Assembly (NCBI RefSeq): GCF_002920635.1
Contig: NZ_PQSR01000065.1
Location: 1 to 45,157 of the forward strand
DNA length: 45,157 nt
Direction of reading: 5' to 3'
DNA from: Streptomyces sp. Ru72
GTDB lineage: Bacteria > Actinomycetota > Actinomycetes > Streptomycetales > Streptomycetaceae
In this document: piece after piece, positions 30,276 through 38,263 of the stretch
Numbering within the stretch: position 1 is the first letter of the stretch
How the letters are laid out: the number at the start of each line of letters is the position of its first letter
Notes under the pieces: model-generated
Databases searched by the model: none
The model's input: the letters and a program-made list of their open reading frames with translations, nothing else
Told to the model about the DNA's origin: nothing
Made by a program: the position numbers and the translations under genes

Positions 30276-30935
30276 GTGACTTTCATTCGCCGTGCCGTCA
30301 CAGCGGCCGCTGCTGCCGCCGCCGTGCTCGTGACGTCCGCGAGCTTCGCGTTGGCCACCGACGAGCAGCAGTCGTACATCGCTGCGGACGGCACGATTCA
30401 GGGATGCGTGAACTCGAGCGGCAACCTGCGCCTCGTCGAGGCGGGCTCCGCCTGCCGGCCCGACGAGCGGTCCGTCACCTGGGCGCAGAAGGGCGAGCAG
30501 GGCCCCGCCGGACCGAAGGGCGAGCAGGGACCCGCCGGACCGAAGGGGGACACCGGAACACAGGGGCCGGCGGGACCGGCCGGTCAGCAGGGAGACACCG
30601 GGCCGCAGGGCCCGGCCGGGCCGGCCGGACCCACAGGGCCGCAGGGACCCGCCGGATCCCCCGGTCTGGCGGGGGTGCACGTGGTCACCGTGAGGAAGGA
30701 CGTCGGAGTCCTGGACATGGTCGACGTCGACGCCACCTGCCCGGACGGGGAGATCGCCACCGGGGGCGGCTGGTACCTGCCCAACGGCGCTGCCCAATCG
30801 TATGGTCCGGCGCTGCACTCCAACCCGATCCTCTCGGGCACCACGCCCGTCGGCTGGACCGCCGGGTTCACGAACGGCGGCTACGAGCCGCACCTCACGG
30901 CCTCCGTCTACGCGATCTGCGCCAAGACCGGCTGA
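30276..30935 (+). CDS. Secreted collagen-like (Gly-X-Y) protein
   Basis: A 219-residue exported protein. A signal peptide (about 1-32) has basic RR near the start, an Ala/Val core and a probable cut after SASFALA. A small N-terminal domain with two Cys follows (about 33-75, GCVNSSGNLR and GSACRPDE). Twenty Gly-X-Y triplets (about 82-142) include GPKGEQ, GPKGDT and GPQGPAGPAG, the kind that form collagen triple helices. A C-terminal globular domain (about 145-219) with two Cys (DATCPDGE and YAICAKTG) probably trimerises. The role is unknown; bacterial collagens are mostly surface or spore-coat proteins. The GTG start follows GGGGGGACCA. A strong terminator follows. Confidence 0.85.
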   Translation: MTFIRRAVTAAAAAAAVLVTSASFALATDEQQSYIAADGTIQGCVNSSGNLRLVEAGSACRPDERSVTWAQKGEQGPAGPKGEQGPAGPKGDTGTQGPAGPAGQQGDTGPQGPAGPAGPTGPQGPAGSPGLAGVHVVTVRKDVGVLDMVDVDATCPDGEIATGGGWYLPNGAAQSYGPALHSNPILSGTTPVGWTAGFTNGGYEPHLTASVYAICAKTG

Positions 30936-30942
30936 CGATCGG

Positions 30943-30990
30943 GTCAACGGCGCGTGACCGGTCCCCCGACCGGTCACGCGCCGACTTGAC
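30943..30990. terminator. Strong bidirectional terminator
   Basis: A 16-bp perfect stem (30948-30963 with 30968-30983) and CCCC loop, extended by GTCAA/TTGAC outer pairs (30943-30947 with 30986-30990) across a two-base bulge. It separates the convergent collagen-like and iolG-like genes. Confidence 0.92.
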
Positions 30991-31011
30991 GATCCCGCGA
31001 CGCCCGGCCGC

Positions 31012-32031
31012 TCAGCGGTAGAGCGCCGGACGCTCGATCAGCTCAACCTCCGTGCGCCGGCCCTCGGCCTGCGCGCGCACGCCCGCCTCGCAGACCGCCG
31101 CCGCCGCGTAGCCGTCCCACACGCTCGGACCGGTGACCTCGCCGCGCCGGGTGGCGTCGACCCAGGCCTGCACCTCGCGGTCGTAGGCCTCGGCGAAGCG
31201 CTCCACGAAGTCCGGGGCGATGGTGCCGCCCCAGCGGCCCGCCATGTTGGTGACCATGGCGTGCCCGTCCCCGATCCGGGCGGTGCCCGACTCGCAGACC
31301 ACCTCGGCCTGCACCTGGTAGCCGAAGCCGCAGTTGACGAAGATCTCGACGTCGACCAGCGCGCCGCCGTCGGTCTCGAAGACGACGAACTGCGGGTCGG
31401 ACAGCCCGTCGGGCGCGTTGCCCGACGGTGTCGGGCGCAGCACCGTCACCGCCGTGATCTCCTGGTCGAGCAGCCAGCGGGTCACGTCCATCTCGTGCAC
31501 GACGGAGTCGTTGATGAGCATCGCCTCGGTGAAGCCGGGCGGGCTGCCCGCGTTGCGGTGCCGGTTGTGCAGCATCAGCGGCCGGCCCAGCTGACCGCTG
31601 TCCAGCAGCGCCTTGAGCTTGATGTACTCGGCGTCGTAACGCCGCATGAAGCCGACCTGGACGCGCCGGTGACCCAGCTTCTGCTCGGCGTCGAGGATCC
31701 GCAGCGCGGAGGCCGCATCCGGGGTGAGGGGCTTCTCGCACAGCACCGGCAGGTCGTGCTCGAAGGCGGTGAGCAGGGCGGCCTCGTGGGCGGGGCCGGG
31801 CGAGGCGATCAGAACGGCGTCGACGTCGGCGGCGGCCATCGCGGCGGCCGGTTCGGTGTAGGCGGTGCAGCCCTCGACGCCCGCGGCGACGGACTTGGCC
31901 CGCTCCGCGTCGACGTCCACGACGGCGGCCATCCGCGCCCCGCTGATCACCTCGTTGATGCGGCGCACATGGTCGGCGCCCATTCTGCCGGTCCCGATGA
32001 CGGCGACTCCGAGCGTTCCACGCTGAGTCAT
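31012..32031 (-). CDS. iolG: Inositol 2-dehydrogenase-like Gfo/Idh/MocA oxidoreductase
   Basis: A 339-residue NAD(P)-dependent dehydrogenase. The N-terminal Rossmann fold has LGVAVIGTGRMGADHVRRI, and the conserved Glu-Lys-Pro (LCEKPLTPD) sits near 96-104. VGFMRRYDAEY and HEMDVTRWLL (Asp/His pair) are active-site elements of the inositol dehydrogenase group. In this locus it should oxidise myo-inositol to 2-keto-myo-inositol, the first catabolic step; other polyols are possible. It is the last gene of the minus-strand transporter operon, 23 bases after the iolE-like gene. Confidence 0.88.
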   Translation of the reverse strand: MTQRGTLGVAVIGTGRMGADHVRRINEVISGARMAAVVDVDAERAKSVAAGVEGCTAYTEPAAAMAAADVDAVLIASPGPAHEAALLTAFEHDLPVLCEKPLTPDAASALRILDAEQKLGHRRVQVGFMRRYDAEYIKLKALLDSGQLGRPLMLHNRHRNAGSPPGFTEAMLINDSVVHEMDVTRWLLDQEITAVTVLRPTPSGNAPDGLSDPQFVVFETDGGALVDVEIFVNCGFGYQVQAEVVCESGTARIGDGHAMVTNMAGRWGGTIAPDFVERFAEAYDREVQAWVDATRRGEVTGPSVWDGYAAAAVCEAGVRAQAEGRRTEVELIERPALYR

Positions 32032-32054
32032 GGTGTTGCTGGTCCCTTCGGGGG

Positions 32055-32963
32055 TCAGGCGCCGCAGGAGCGGAGGAACTTGCGGGTGCGGACGGCGATG
32101 GGCAGCGGCTTGTCCGGCTCGCAGGGGTACATGTCCTGCTCGACGATGGCGAACAGGTCGACGCCCAGGCCCTGCGCTGCGGCCAGGACCGGCTCCAGCG
32201 CGGGCACGCCGGCCGGCGGCTCGCACATCACGCCGCGCTGCACGGCGGGCCCGAACGGTACCCCGTTGCTGACGACGTCGGCGAGGATGTCCGGGTCGAC
32301 CTGCTTGAGGTGCAGATAGCCGATGCGCTCGCCGTAGGTCTCGATCAGCTTCACGCTGTCGCCGCCGCAGTAGGCGTAGTGCCCGGTGTCCAGGCAGAGG
32401 TTGACGAGGTCGGAGTCCGTGGAGTCGAGGAAGCGCTCGACGTGCTCCTCGGTGTCGATGTGGGTGTCGGCGTGGGGGTGGACGACGATGTCGAGGCCGT
32501 AGGTCTCCTTGACCTCGTGGCCGAGCCGCTCCATGCCCTTGGTCAGGTGCGCCCACTGCTCGGAGGTCAGTTCCGAGGGCTCGAGGATCTCGGCGGTCTT
32601 GTCGTCCCGCCAGAAGGAGGGGATGACCACCAGGTGCTTCGCGTCCATGGCCTGGGTGAGGGCCGCGACCTGGCTGACGTGCTCCCAGGTGGACTCCCAC
32701 ACGGACGGTCCGCGGTGCAGGGAGGTGAAGACCGTGCCGGCCGACACCTTCAGGTTCCGCTTGTTCACCTCGTCGGTGAGCCGCGCCGGGTCGGTCGGCA
32801 GGTAGCCGTAGGGGCCGAGTTCGATCCAGGAGTAGCCGGCCTCGGCCACCTCGTCCAGGAAGCGTTCCCAGGGCACCTGCTGGGGGTCGTCGGGGAACCA
32901 GACGCCCCAGGAGTCCGGGGCGGAGCCCACCCGGATGCGGTCCAGGGAGGGGACAGTGGTCAT
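32055..32963 (-). CDS. iolE: IolE-like inosose dehydratase (xylose isomerase-like barrel)
   Basis: A 302-residue TIM-barrel protein. The N-terminal RVGSAPDSWGVWFPDDP is close to the IolE signature. Metal ligands typical of this fold are present: an Asp/His segment VVHPHADTHIDTEEHV, the LCLDTGHYAYCG Asp, the GYLHLKQVDPD His and the C-terminal AIVEQDMYP Glu. IolE dehydrates 2-keto-myo-inositol to 3D-(3,5/4)-trihydroxycyclohexane-1,2-dione, the substrate of IolD encoded on the other arm. The related family of sugar phosphate isomerases/epimerases is the alternative reading. It starts one base after the ABC ATPase stop, so it is coupled. Confidence 0.82.
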   Translation of the reverse strand: MTTVPSLDRIRVGSAPDSWGVWFPDDPQQVPWERFLDEVAEAGYSWIELGPYGYLPTDPARLTDEVNKRNLKVSAGTVFTSLHRGPSVWESTWEHVSQVAALTQAMDAKHLVVIPSFWRDDKTAEILEPSELTSEQWAHLTKGMERLGHEVKETYGLDIVVHPHADTHIDTEEHVERFLDSTDSDLVNLCLDTGHYAYCGGDSVKLIETYGERIGYLHLKQVDPDILADVVSNGVPFGPAVQRGVMCEPPAGVPALEPVLAAAQGLGVDLFAIVEQDMYPCEPDKPLPIAVRTRKFLRSCGA

Positions 32964-32964
32964 G

Positions 32965-33867
32965 TCAGGAGTTCCCTTCGGGTGATGCCGCCACAGGTGC
33001 CTGGAGGTCCTCCGCTTCCGGGAGCCCCTCGACATCGACGCCGCTGACCTGCGCCAGCTCGTGCTTGAGCGCGGCCAGTTCGGCGCCACCGGCCATGTGG
33101 TTGGTGAGTTCCTCGAGGCTGACCTCGCTGCGCGAGGCGGAGAGTTCGAGGGTGCCCAGGCGCAGCACGCTGAAGTGATCGCCGACCATGTAGGCGTGGT
33201 GCGGGTTGTGGGTGATGAAGATGACGCCCAGGCCGCGGTCGCGGGCGGCTGCGACGTACTTCAGCACCACACCGGACTGCTTGACGCCGAGTGCGGCGGT
33301 GGGCTCGTCCAGGATGAGGACGCGGGCGCCGAAGTAGACGGCGCGGGCGATGGCGACGCACTGGCGCTGACCACCGGACAGGGTGCCGATGGGCTGCTCG
33401 AGGTCGTCCAGGACGATGCCCATGTTCCGCAGCTCCTCGTCCGCGGTCTTCTTCATACGGGCGATGTCGAGGCGGCGGAAGGGCCAGGGGCCCTTGGTCA
33501 TCTCGGAGCCGAGGAAGAAGTTGCGCCACACCGGCATCAGCGGCACGGTCGCGAGGTCCTGGTAGACGGTGGCGATGCCCTTGTCGAGGGCGTCACGCGG
33601 GGTGGTGAACCTCACCGGCTCGCCGTCGACGAGGAACTCGCCCTCGGTGTGCTGGTGCAGCCCGGAGACGATCTTGATGAGGGTGGACTTGCCGGCGCCG
33701 TTGTCGCCGAGGACGCAGGTGACCCTGCCGGGGTGGACGGCGAGGTCGACGCCGTGCAGGGCCCGGATGTTGCCGTAAGCCTTGCCGGCGCCGCGCAGTT
33801 CCACGATGGGCGCCCGGTCCGCCGGGGTGGCCGTGCCGTTGTTCTGGTCGAGGTCAGCGGTCGTCAT
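32965..33867 (-). CDS. Sugar ABC transporter ATP-binding protein (single ABC domain)
   Basis: A 300-residue ABC ATPase. Walker A GDNGAGKST is near 53-61, the Q-loop is in TVYQDLATVPLMPVW, the signature is LSGGQRQCVAIARA, Walker B is VLILDEPTAALG and the H-loop is FITHNPHHAY. It resembles the RbsA/MglA (CUT2) group but has only one ABC domain instead of two, like the FrcA-type subgroup, so two copies should pair. The C-terminal 45 residues are helical. Given the locus, myo-inositol or a related polyol is the likely cargo. GGAGGTG lies before the ATG at 33867. Confidence 0.9.
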   Translation of the reverse strand: MTTADLDQNNGTATPADRAPIVELRGAGKAYGNIRALHGVDLAVHPGRVTCVLGDNGAGKSTLIKIVSGLHQHTEGEFLVDGEPVRFTTPRDALDKGIATVYQDLATVPLMPVWRNFFLGSEMTKGPWPFRRLDIARMKKTADEELRNMGIVLDDLEQPIGTLSGGQRQCVAIARAVYFGARVLILDEPTAALGVKQSGVVLKYVAAARDRGLGVIFITHNPHHAYMVGDHFSVLRLGTLELSASRSEVSLEELTNHMAGGAELAALKHELAQVSGVDVEGLPEAEDLQAPVAASPEGNS

Positions 33868-33872
33868 GGTGG

Positions 33873-34943
33873 TCACCTCCGGGTCGCGGACTTCTGGACC
33901 CACAGATTGATGAGCGTGGCGCCGAGGAGCATCACGCCGAGGAAGGCCTTGAACCAGTCCGGGTTCCAGCCGGCGTAGACGATGCCCTGGCTGACCATGC
34001 CGAACATGAAGGCACCGAAGACGGGACCGATCGCCGAACCGTAGCCGCCGGTGAGCAGGCAGCCGCCGATGACCGCCGCCGCGATGTAGATCAGCTCCTG
34101 GCCGACGCCCTCGCCGGACTGGACGGTGTTGAAGGCGAACAGCTGGTGCATGCCGACGAACCAGGCGCCGAAGCCGACCAGCATGAACAGCGAGATCTTG
34201 GTGAACTTCACCGGAACACCGACGGCCCGTGCGCTGTCCTTGTTACCGCCGACCGCGAAGATCCAGTTGCCGTACTTGGTGCGCAGCAGCACCCAGGTCG
34301 CCAGGGCCGCGAAGAGCAGCCACCACAGGACGGTGATCTTGAACTGGACGCCGCCGACGGTGAAGCTCGACGAGAAGACCGCCTTGGCCTGGTTGAAGCC
34401 GTCCATGTCGCTGATGTCGTCGGTCGCCACGTTGCCGGTGACGAGTTTGGTGACGGCCAGGTTGATGCCCTGCAGGCCGAGGAAGGTGCCGAGGGTGACC
34501 AGGAAGCTGGGCAGTCCGGTGCGCACCATCATCCAGCCGTTGAACGCGCCGATCGCGAGCGAGACCACGAGGGCGACGACAACGCCGACCCAGACGTTCA
34601 TCGTGAGCTGGAAGCTGACCATGGCCGCGGTCAGCGCCGAGGTGATCACCGCGACACCGGCCGACAGGTCGAACTCGCCGCCGATCATCAGCAGGGCCAC
34701 GGGCAGAGCCATGATCCCGATGGTGGACGACTGGTAGAGGACGGTGGCCATGGCGCTGCCCGAGCGGAACGTGGGGGCCATGGCGAAGAAGAAGACGAAC
34801 ACGGCGACGGCGCCGAGGAAGACGCCGACCTCCGGCCGGGCGAGCAGCCGCACCACGAGGGAGCGCTGAACGGTCCGGCCGTCGCGTTCCTTGGGGCCGG
34901 AGGCCGGCGGTGAGGACACCGCCGGCACAGCCTGCTGAGTCAT
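33873..34943 (-). CDS. Sugar ABC transporter permease (CUT2-like)
   Basis: A 356-residue inner-membrane protein with about nine or ten hydrophobic helices after a polar N-terminal 30 residues. The RbsC-type patterns are present: GGEFDLSAGVAVITSALTAA, VRTGLPSFLVTLGTFLGLQG and the ATPase-contact loop GNKDSARAVGVPV. The C-terminal helices include GGYGSAIGPVFGAFMFGMVS. It forms the membrane channel for the transporter encoded with its two neighbours. It starts 4 bases after the binding-protein stop and ends 5 bases before the ATPase start. Confidence 0.92.
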   Translation of the reverse strand: MTQQAVPAVSSPPASGPKERDGRTVQRSLVVRLLARPEVGVFLGAVAVFVFFFAMAPTFRSGSAMATVLYQSSTIGIMALPVALLMIGGEFDLSAGVAVITSALTAAMVSFQLTMNVWVGVVVALVVSLAIGAFNGWMMVRTGLPSFLVTLGTFLGLQGINLAVTKLVTGNVATDDISDMDGFNQAKAVFSSSFTVGGVQFKITVLWWLLFAALATWVLLRTKYGNWIFAVGGNKDSARAVGVPVKFTKISLFMLVGFGAWFVGMHQLFAFNTVQSGEGVGQELIYIAAAVIGGCLLTGGYGSAIGPVFGAFMFGMVSQGIVYAGWNPDWFKAFLGVMLLGATLINLWVQKSATRR

Positions 34944-34947
34944 GGGA

Positions 34948-35970
34948 TCACCTCGTGCCCTTGGCGGCGAACGTCGCGATGGTGTCGACGTTGGACTTGT
35001 CGACGAAGGCCGGGCCGGTCAGCACCGGCTGCTCGCCGCCACCGCTGTAGTTGCCGTTGTTCTTGTAGAGCCACAGGGAGTCGATTGCCAGGTAGCCCTG
35101 CAGGTAGGGCTGCTGGTCGACGGCGAACTGGATGTCGCCCTTCTTGATGGCGTTGGTCAGGTCCTTGTTCAGGTCGAAGGTGGCGACCTTCGCCTTGCTG
35201 CCGGCGTCGGAGACCGACTGCACCGCGGTCAGTGCGTACGGCGCGCCCAGCGTGGCCACGTAGTCGATGGAGCTGTCCTGCTTGAGCTTGGCGCTGATCG
35301 TCGACTTCACGGACGGCATGTCGGTGCCGTTGACGTACAGGATCTGCGTCTTGCCGGTGAACGTCTTCTTCAGTCCGTCACAGCGCTGGGTGAGGCCGAC
35401 GTTCCCCTGCTCCTGGATCACGCACACGGTGTTCTTGGCGCCCAGCTCGTTGAGCCGCTTGCCGAACGCCTCGCCCGCCACCGTCTCGTCCTGCCCGAAG
35501 AACTCCATCAGGCCCAGCTTCTTCCAGTCGCTCAGACCGGAGTTCAGGCCGACCACGGGTATCTTCGCCTGGGTGGCCTTGCTGATGACGTCCTTCATCG
35601 CGTCCGGCTTGGCGAGGGTGACGGCGATGCCGTCGACCTTCTGGTCGATCGCGTTCTGGACCAGGTTGGCCTGGTTGCCCGCGTTGGGGTCGCTGGAGTA
35701 GACGAGCTTGATGTTGTCCTTGGCCGCCGCCGCCTCGGCTCCCTTGCGGACGATGTCCCAGAAGGTGTCGCCCGGCGCCTGGTGTGTGACCAGCGCCACC
35801 GTCATCTGAGGAGTGCTGGCCTTGCCGGCGGAGACGTTGTTGCCCGCGTCCTCCGCCTTCTTTCCGCCGGAGCTGCTGGAGCAGCCGGCGACGAGCAGTG
35901 CGGAGGCGGCGGCCAGCGCGAGGACTGGGGCGACTCTGTGGGAGCGGCGAGGGTGAAACGTGCGGTCCAT
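34948..35970 (-). CDS. Sugar ABC transporter substrate-binding lipoprotein
   Basis: A 340-residue exported lipoprotein. The signal peptide ends in the lipobox LLVAGC (about 20-25), followed by a Ser/Gly linker. The mature part is a periplasmic binding protein type I fold: QMTVALVTHQAPGDTFWDIV, a KVDGIAVTLAKPDAMKDVIS strand and a hinge near GLNSGLSD and TFDLNKD. Aromatic residues such as Trp in TFWDIV and Phe in EFFGQDE suit stacking on a sugar or cyclitol. In context the ligand is probably myo-inositol. It is the first gene of the minus-strand operon, driven from the divergent region at 35971-36281. Confidence 0.9.
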   Translation of the reverse strand: MDRTFHPRRSHRVAPVLALAAASALLVAGCSSSSGGKKAEDAGNNVSAGKASTPQMTVALVTHQAPGDTFWDIVRKGAEAAAAKDNIKLVYSSDPNAGNQANLVQNAIDQKVDGIAVTLAKPDAMKDVISKATQAKIPVVGLNSGLSDWKKLGLMEFFGQDETVAGEAFGKRLNELGAKNTVCVIQEQGNVGLTQRCDGLKKTFTGKTQILYVNGTDMPSVKSTISAKLKQDSSIDYVATLGAPYALTAVQSVSDAGSKAKVATFDLNKDLTNAIKKGDIQFAVDQQPYLQGYLAIDSLWLYKNNGNYSGGGEQPVLTGPAFVDKSNVDTIATFAAKGTR

Positions 35971-36060
35971 CTTTACCTGCACCTCACTGTGCGACCGGGG
36001 AAGGGGGGTTCGGTGCCGGACGGTACCCCGCTCGGGGCCCGGGCGGACGTCCGGGTCGTA

Positions 36061-36077
36061 CGCCGGTTGAACCGGCG
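36061..36077. promoter_or_regulatory. Palindromic operator candidate (motif B)
   Basis: Perfect 8-base arms CGCCGGTT/AACCGGCG with a one-base centre. It lies just downstream of the presumed transcription start of the transporter operon. A closely related CCGGTTGACCGG site (minus-strand reading) occurs in the gntR promoter at 42643-42654. Confidence 0.5.
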
Positions 36078-36094
36078 GTTTCGCTGGGACGGGA

Positions 36095-36123
36095 TACAAA
36101 CCCCTGTCGCACCCACCTGTCAA
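36095..36123 (-). promoter_or_regulatory. Promoter of the inositol transporter operon
   Basis: On the minus strand, TTGACA (36118-36123), 17 bases, then TTTGTA (36095-36100). The -35 is a consensus match; the -10 is moderate. It gives a leader of about 115 bases to the binding-protein gene. Confidence 0.5.
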
Positions 36124-36127
36124 TACT

Positions 36128-36139
36128 TTGTTAAGACAT
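36128..36139. promoter_or_regulatory. Palindromic operator candidate (motif A)
   Basis: TTGTTAAGACAT lies between the two divergent -35 elements. It matches TTGTCAGGACAA in the gntR upstream region (42615-42626) at 9 of 12 positions, giving TTGTYARGACAW. Confidence 0.45.
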
Positions 36140-36175
36140 CATTTCAGGATCAGGTCCGAATGTAAGTACAAAGCC

Positions 36176-36205
36176 TTGACAGAGGCTCCTCGCGCGGCCT
36201 ACACC
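36176..36205 (+). promoter_or_regulatory. Promoter of the iolC-B-D-A operon
   Basis: TTGACA (36176-36181), 18 bases, then TACACC (36200-36205). The perfect -35 supports a housekeeping-type promoter. The leader to the iolC ATG is about 70 bases. Confidence 0.55.
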
Positions 36206-36281
36206 TGTGATGCATCCGGGGCCGGATGCCCGCCTTCCCGGCGCCCGGTCGCCCGCATCCCCCGCATGAGGAGCGTCGCAC

Positions 36282-37238
36282 ATGCCTGAGCCTGCCGAAC
36301 ATTTCGATCTCATCACCATGGGCCGCATCGGGGTCGATCTCTACCCGCTGCAGACCGGTGTGCCGCTCCCCCAGGTCGAGACCTTCGGAAAGTTCCTCGG
36401 CGGCTCGGCGGCCAACGTGGCGGTGGCCGCGGCGCGTCTCGGCCGCGACACGGCGGTGATCACCCGGACCGGCAACGACCCCTTCGGCACCTATCTGCAC
36501 CAGCAGCTGAAGGAGTTCGGCGTAGACGACCGGTTCGTCACGCCGGTGGACGCCTACCCGACCCCGATCACGTTCTGCGAGATCTTCCCGCCGGACGACT
36601 TCCCCCTGTACTTCTACCGGCGCCCCAAGGCCCCCGACCTGGAGATCCACACCGACGAGCTGGACTTCTTCGCCATCCGCTCGACCCGGATCTTCTGGAT
36701 CACCGGCACCGGCCTGAGCGAGGAGCCCAGCCGCTCGGCCACGCTCGCCGCCCTCAAGGCCCGCGACAAGGCCGGCATCACGGTGTTCGACCTGGACTGG
36801 CGTCCCATGTTCTGGCAGGACCCCGAGACCGCACGCCCCTACTACCGCGAGGCGCTGAGCCACGCCACGGTGGCCGTCGGCAACCTCGACGAGTGCGAGA
36901 TCGCCACCGGCGTACGCGAACCGCGGGCCTGCGCCGAGGCGCTGCTGGAGGCCGGTGTCCAGCTCGCGGTCGTCAAGCAGGGCCCCAAGGGCGTCCTCGC
37001 GGTGCACCGCGACGGGACGACCGCCGAGGTGCCGCCCGTGCCGGTGGAGGTCGTCAACGGACTCGGCGCGGGTGACGCCTTCGGCGGCTCCCTGTGCCAC
37101 GGGCTGCTCGCCGGCTGGCCGCTGGAGAAGACCATGCGGTACGCCAACGCGGCCGGCGCGCTCGTCGCCTCCCGCCTCGCCTGCTCCTCCGCGATGCCGA
37201 CCGAGTCGGAGGTCGCCGACCTCGTCGCCCGCGGCTGA
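36282..37238 (+). CDS. iolC: 5-dehydro-2-deoxygluconokinase IolC (PfkB family)
   Basis: A 318-residue PfkB-type sugar kinase. The first PfkB signature GKFLGGSAANVAVAAARLG is at about 38-56 and the second, VNGLGAGDAFGGSLCHGLL, near 258-276 contains the catalytic Asp of GAGD. DLDWRPMFWQDPE is characteristic of IolC. It phosphorylates 5-dehydro-2-deoxy-D-gluconate, the product of IolB, before aldol cleavage. Start ATG follows GAGGAG 9 bases upstream. It is the first gene of the plus-strand arm. Confidence 0.92.
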   Translation: MPEPAEHFDLITMGRIGVDLYPLQTGVPLPQVETFGKFLGGSAANVAVAAARLGRDTAVITRTGNDPFGTYLHQQLKEFGVDDRFVTPVDAYPTPITFCEIFPPDDFPLYFYRRPKAPDLEIHTDELDFFAIRSTRIFWITGTGLSEEPSRSATLAALKARDKAGITVFDLDWRPMFWQDPETARPYYREALSHATVAVGNLDECEIATGVREPRACAEALLEAGVQLAVVKQGPKGVLAVHRDGTTAEVPPVPVEVVNGLGAGDAFGGSLCHGLLAGWPLEKTMRYANAAGALVASRLACSSAMPTESEVADLVARG

Positions 37239-37298
37239 CCGCCGCCTCGAGGCCTCTCGCACGCGGCCCCAGGCCGCCACCCCTGAACGGAGCCAGTC

Positions 37299-38177
37299 TT
37301 GAGCATCAGCATCCCCGACCTCGCCACGGTGCGCGCCCAGCGCCCGGAGGCCATCGCCGAGGCCGCCGCCCGCCGTGTCCGCCGCCCGCTGATCGGCGAC
37401 AGCGGCCGCCTCATGATCGTGGCCGCCGACCACCCGGCCCGCGGCGCCCTCGGCGTCGGCGACCAGCACCTGGCCATGGCCAATCGCGCCGACCTGCTGG
37501 AGCGCCTGTGCATCGCGCTGTCCCGGCCCGGCGTGGACGGGGTGCTGGCCACCGCGGACATCCTGGAGGACCTGCTGCTCCTCGGCGTCCTGGACGGCAA
37601 GGTCGTCATGGGCTCCATGAACCGCGGCGGTCTCGCCGGCGCGTCCTTCGAGATGGACGACCGCTTCACCGGACACCGCGCCGAGGACATCGAGCGCCTC
37701 CGCTTCGACGCGGGCAAGCTGCTGCTGCGCATCGACTACGACGACGCGGGCTCCCTGGCGACCCTGGAGTCCACCGCCAGAGCGGTGGACGACATGGCGG
37801 CGCGCCGGCTGCCGCTGTTCGTCGAACCGTTCATATCCCGCCGTATCGACGGCCGGGTGCGCAACGACCTCAGCGGCGAGGCCGTCACCCGGTCCATCGC
37901 CATCGCCTCCGGTCTCGGCGGCACCTCCGCCTACACCTGGCTGAAACTGCCCGTCACCGACGACATCGACGACATGGCCGAGGCGCTGGAGGCCTCCACG
38001 CTGCCCGCCGTGCTCCTCGGCGGCGAGGTCGGCAAGGACCAGGAGGGCGCCTACGAGAAGTGGCGCAAGGCGCTGCGTCTGCCCACCGTGCAGGGGATGG
38101 TCGTCGGACGGTCCCTGCTGTACCCCGCGGAGGGCAGTGTGGAGACCGCGGTGGACACCGCGGTCGGGCTGCTGTGA
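37299..38177 (+). CDS. Cgl0159-like TIM-barrel protein, aldolase candidate
   Basis: A 292-residue predicted (beta/alpha)8 protein like the Cgl0159-type proteins found in inositol clusters of Corynebacterium and Streptomyces. MIVAADHPARGALGVGD (about 39-55) and a Lys-containing strand SAYTWLKLPVTDDIDDM near 207-223 suggest a class I (Schiff base) aldolase such as LacD or DeoC. It could cleave 2-deoxy-5-keto-gluconate 6-phosphate, the IolJ step, since no usual iolJ is present; this is inference. The start appears to be TTG at 37299, with GGAG 8 bases upstream. It is the second gene of the operon, 60 bases after iolC. Confidence 0.8.
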   Translation: MSISIPDLATVRAQRPEAIAEAAARRVRRPLIGDSGRLMIVAADHPARGALGVGDQHLAMANRADLLERLCIALSRPGVDGVLATADILEDLLLLGVLDGKVVMGSMNRGGLAGASFEMDDRFTGHRAEDIERLRFDAGKLLLRIDYDDAGSLATLESTARAVDDMAARRLPLFVEPFISRRIDGRVRNDLSGEAVTRSIAIASGLGGTSAYTWLKLPVTDDIDDMAEALEASTLPAVLLGGEVGKDQEGAYEKWRKALRLPTVQGMVVGRSLLYPAEGSVETAVDTAVGLL

Positions 38178-38206
38178 CACCGCCCCGAGTCCTCGCCCGG
38201 ACGCCA

Positions 38207-38253
38207 CGACGCCACGAGCGTCCCGACGCCATGAACGTCCCGAACGCCACGAA
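38207..38253 (+). repeat. 17-base tandem repeat before iolB
   Basis: Nearly three copies (38207-38223, 38224-38240 and a partial 38241-38253) of a unit CGACGCCACGAGCGTCC with 2-3 changes each. The second copy contains an ATG (38231) in frame with iolB. Confidence 0.7.
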
Positions 38254-38263
38254 GAAGGGCATC

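Larger units (their letters stand above)
35971..36281. other. Divergent regulatory region of the inositol locus
   Basis: This 311-base gap holds the two outward promoters and the palindromes listed separately. There is no gene in it. Its A+T content near 36093-36180 is clearly above the surroundings, as expected for a promoter region. Confidence 0.8.

Noticed and set aside
36150..38207. 685-residue minus-strand frame opposite iolC and the aldolase-like gene
   Set aside because: Both plus-strand genes have clear family motifs. The minus frame is His/Arg/Gly-rich without any and crosses the promoter region.
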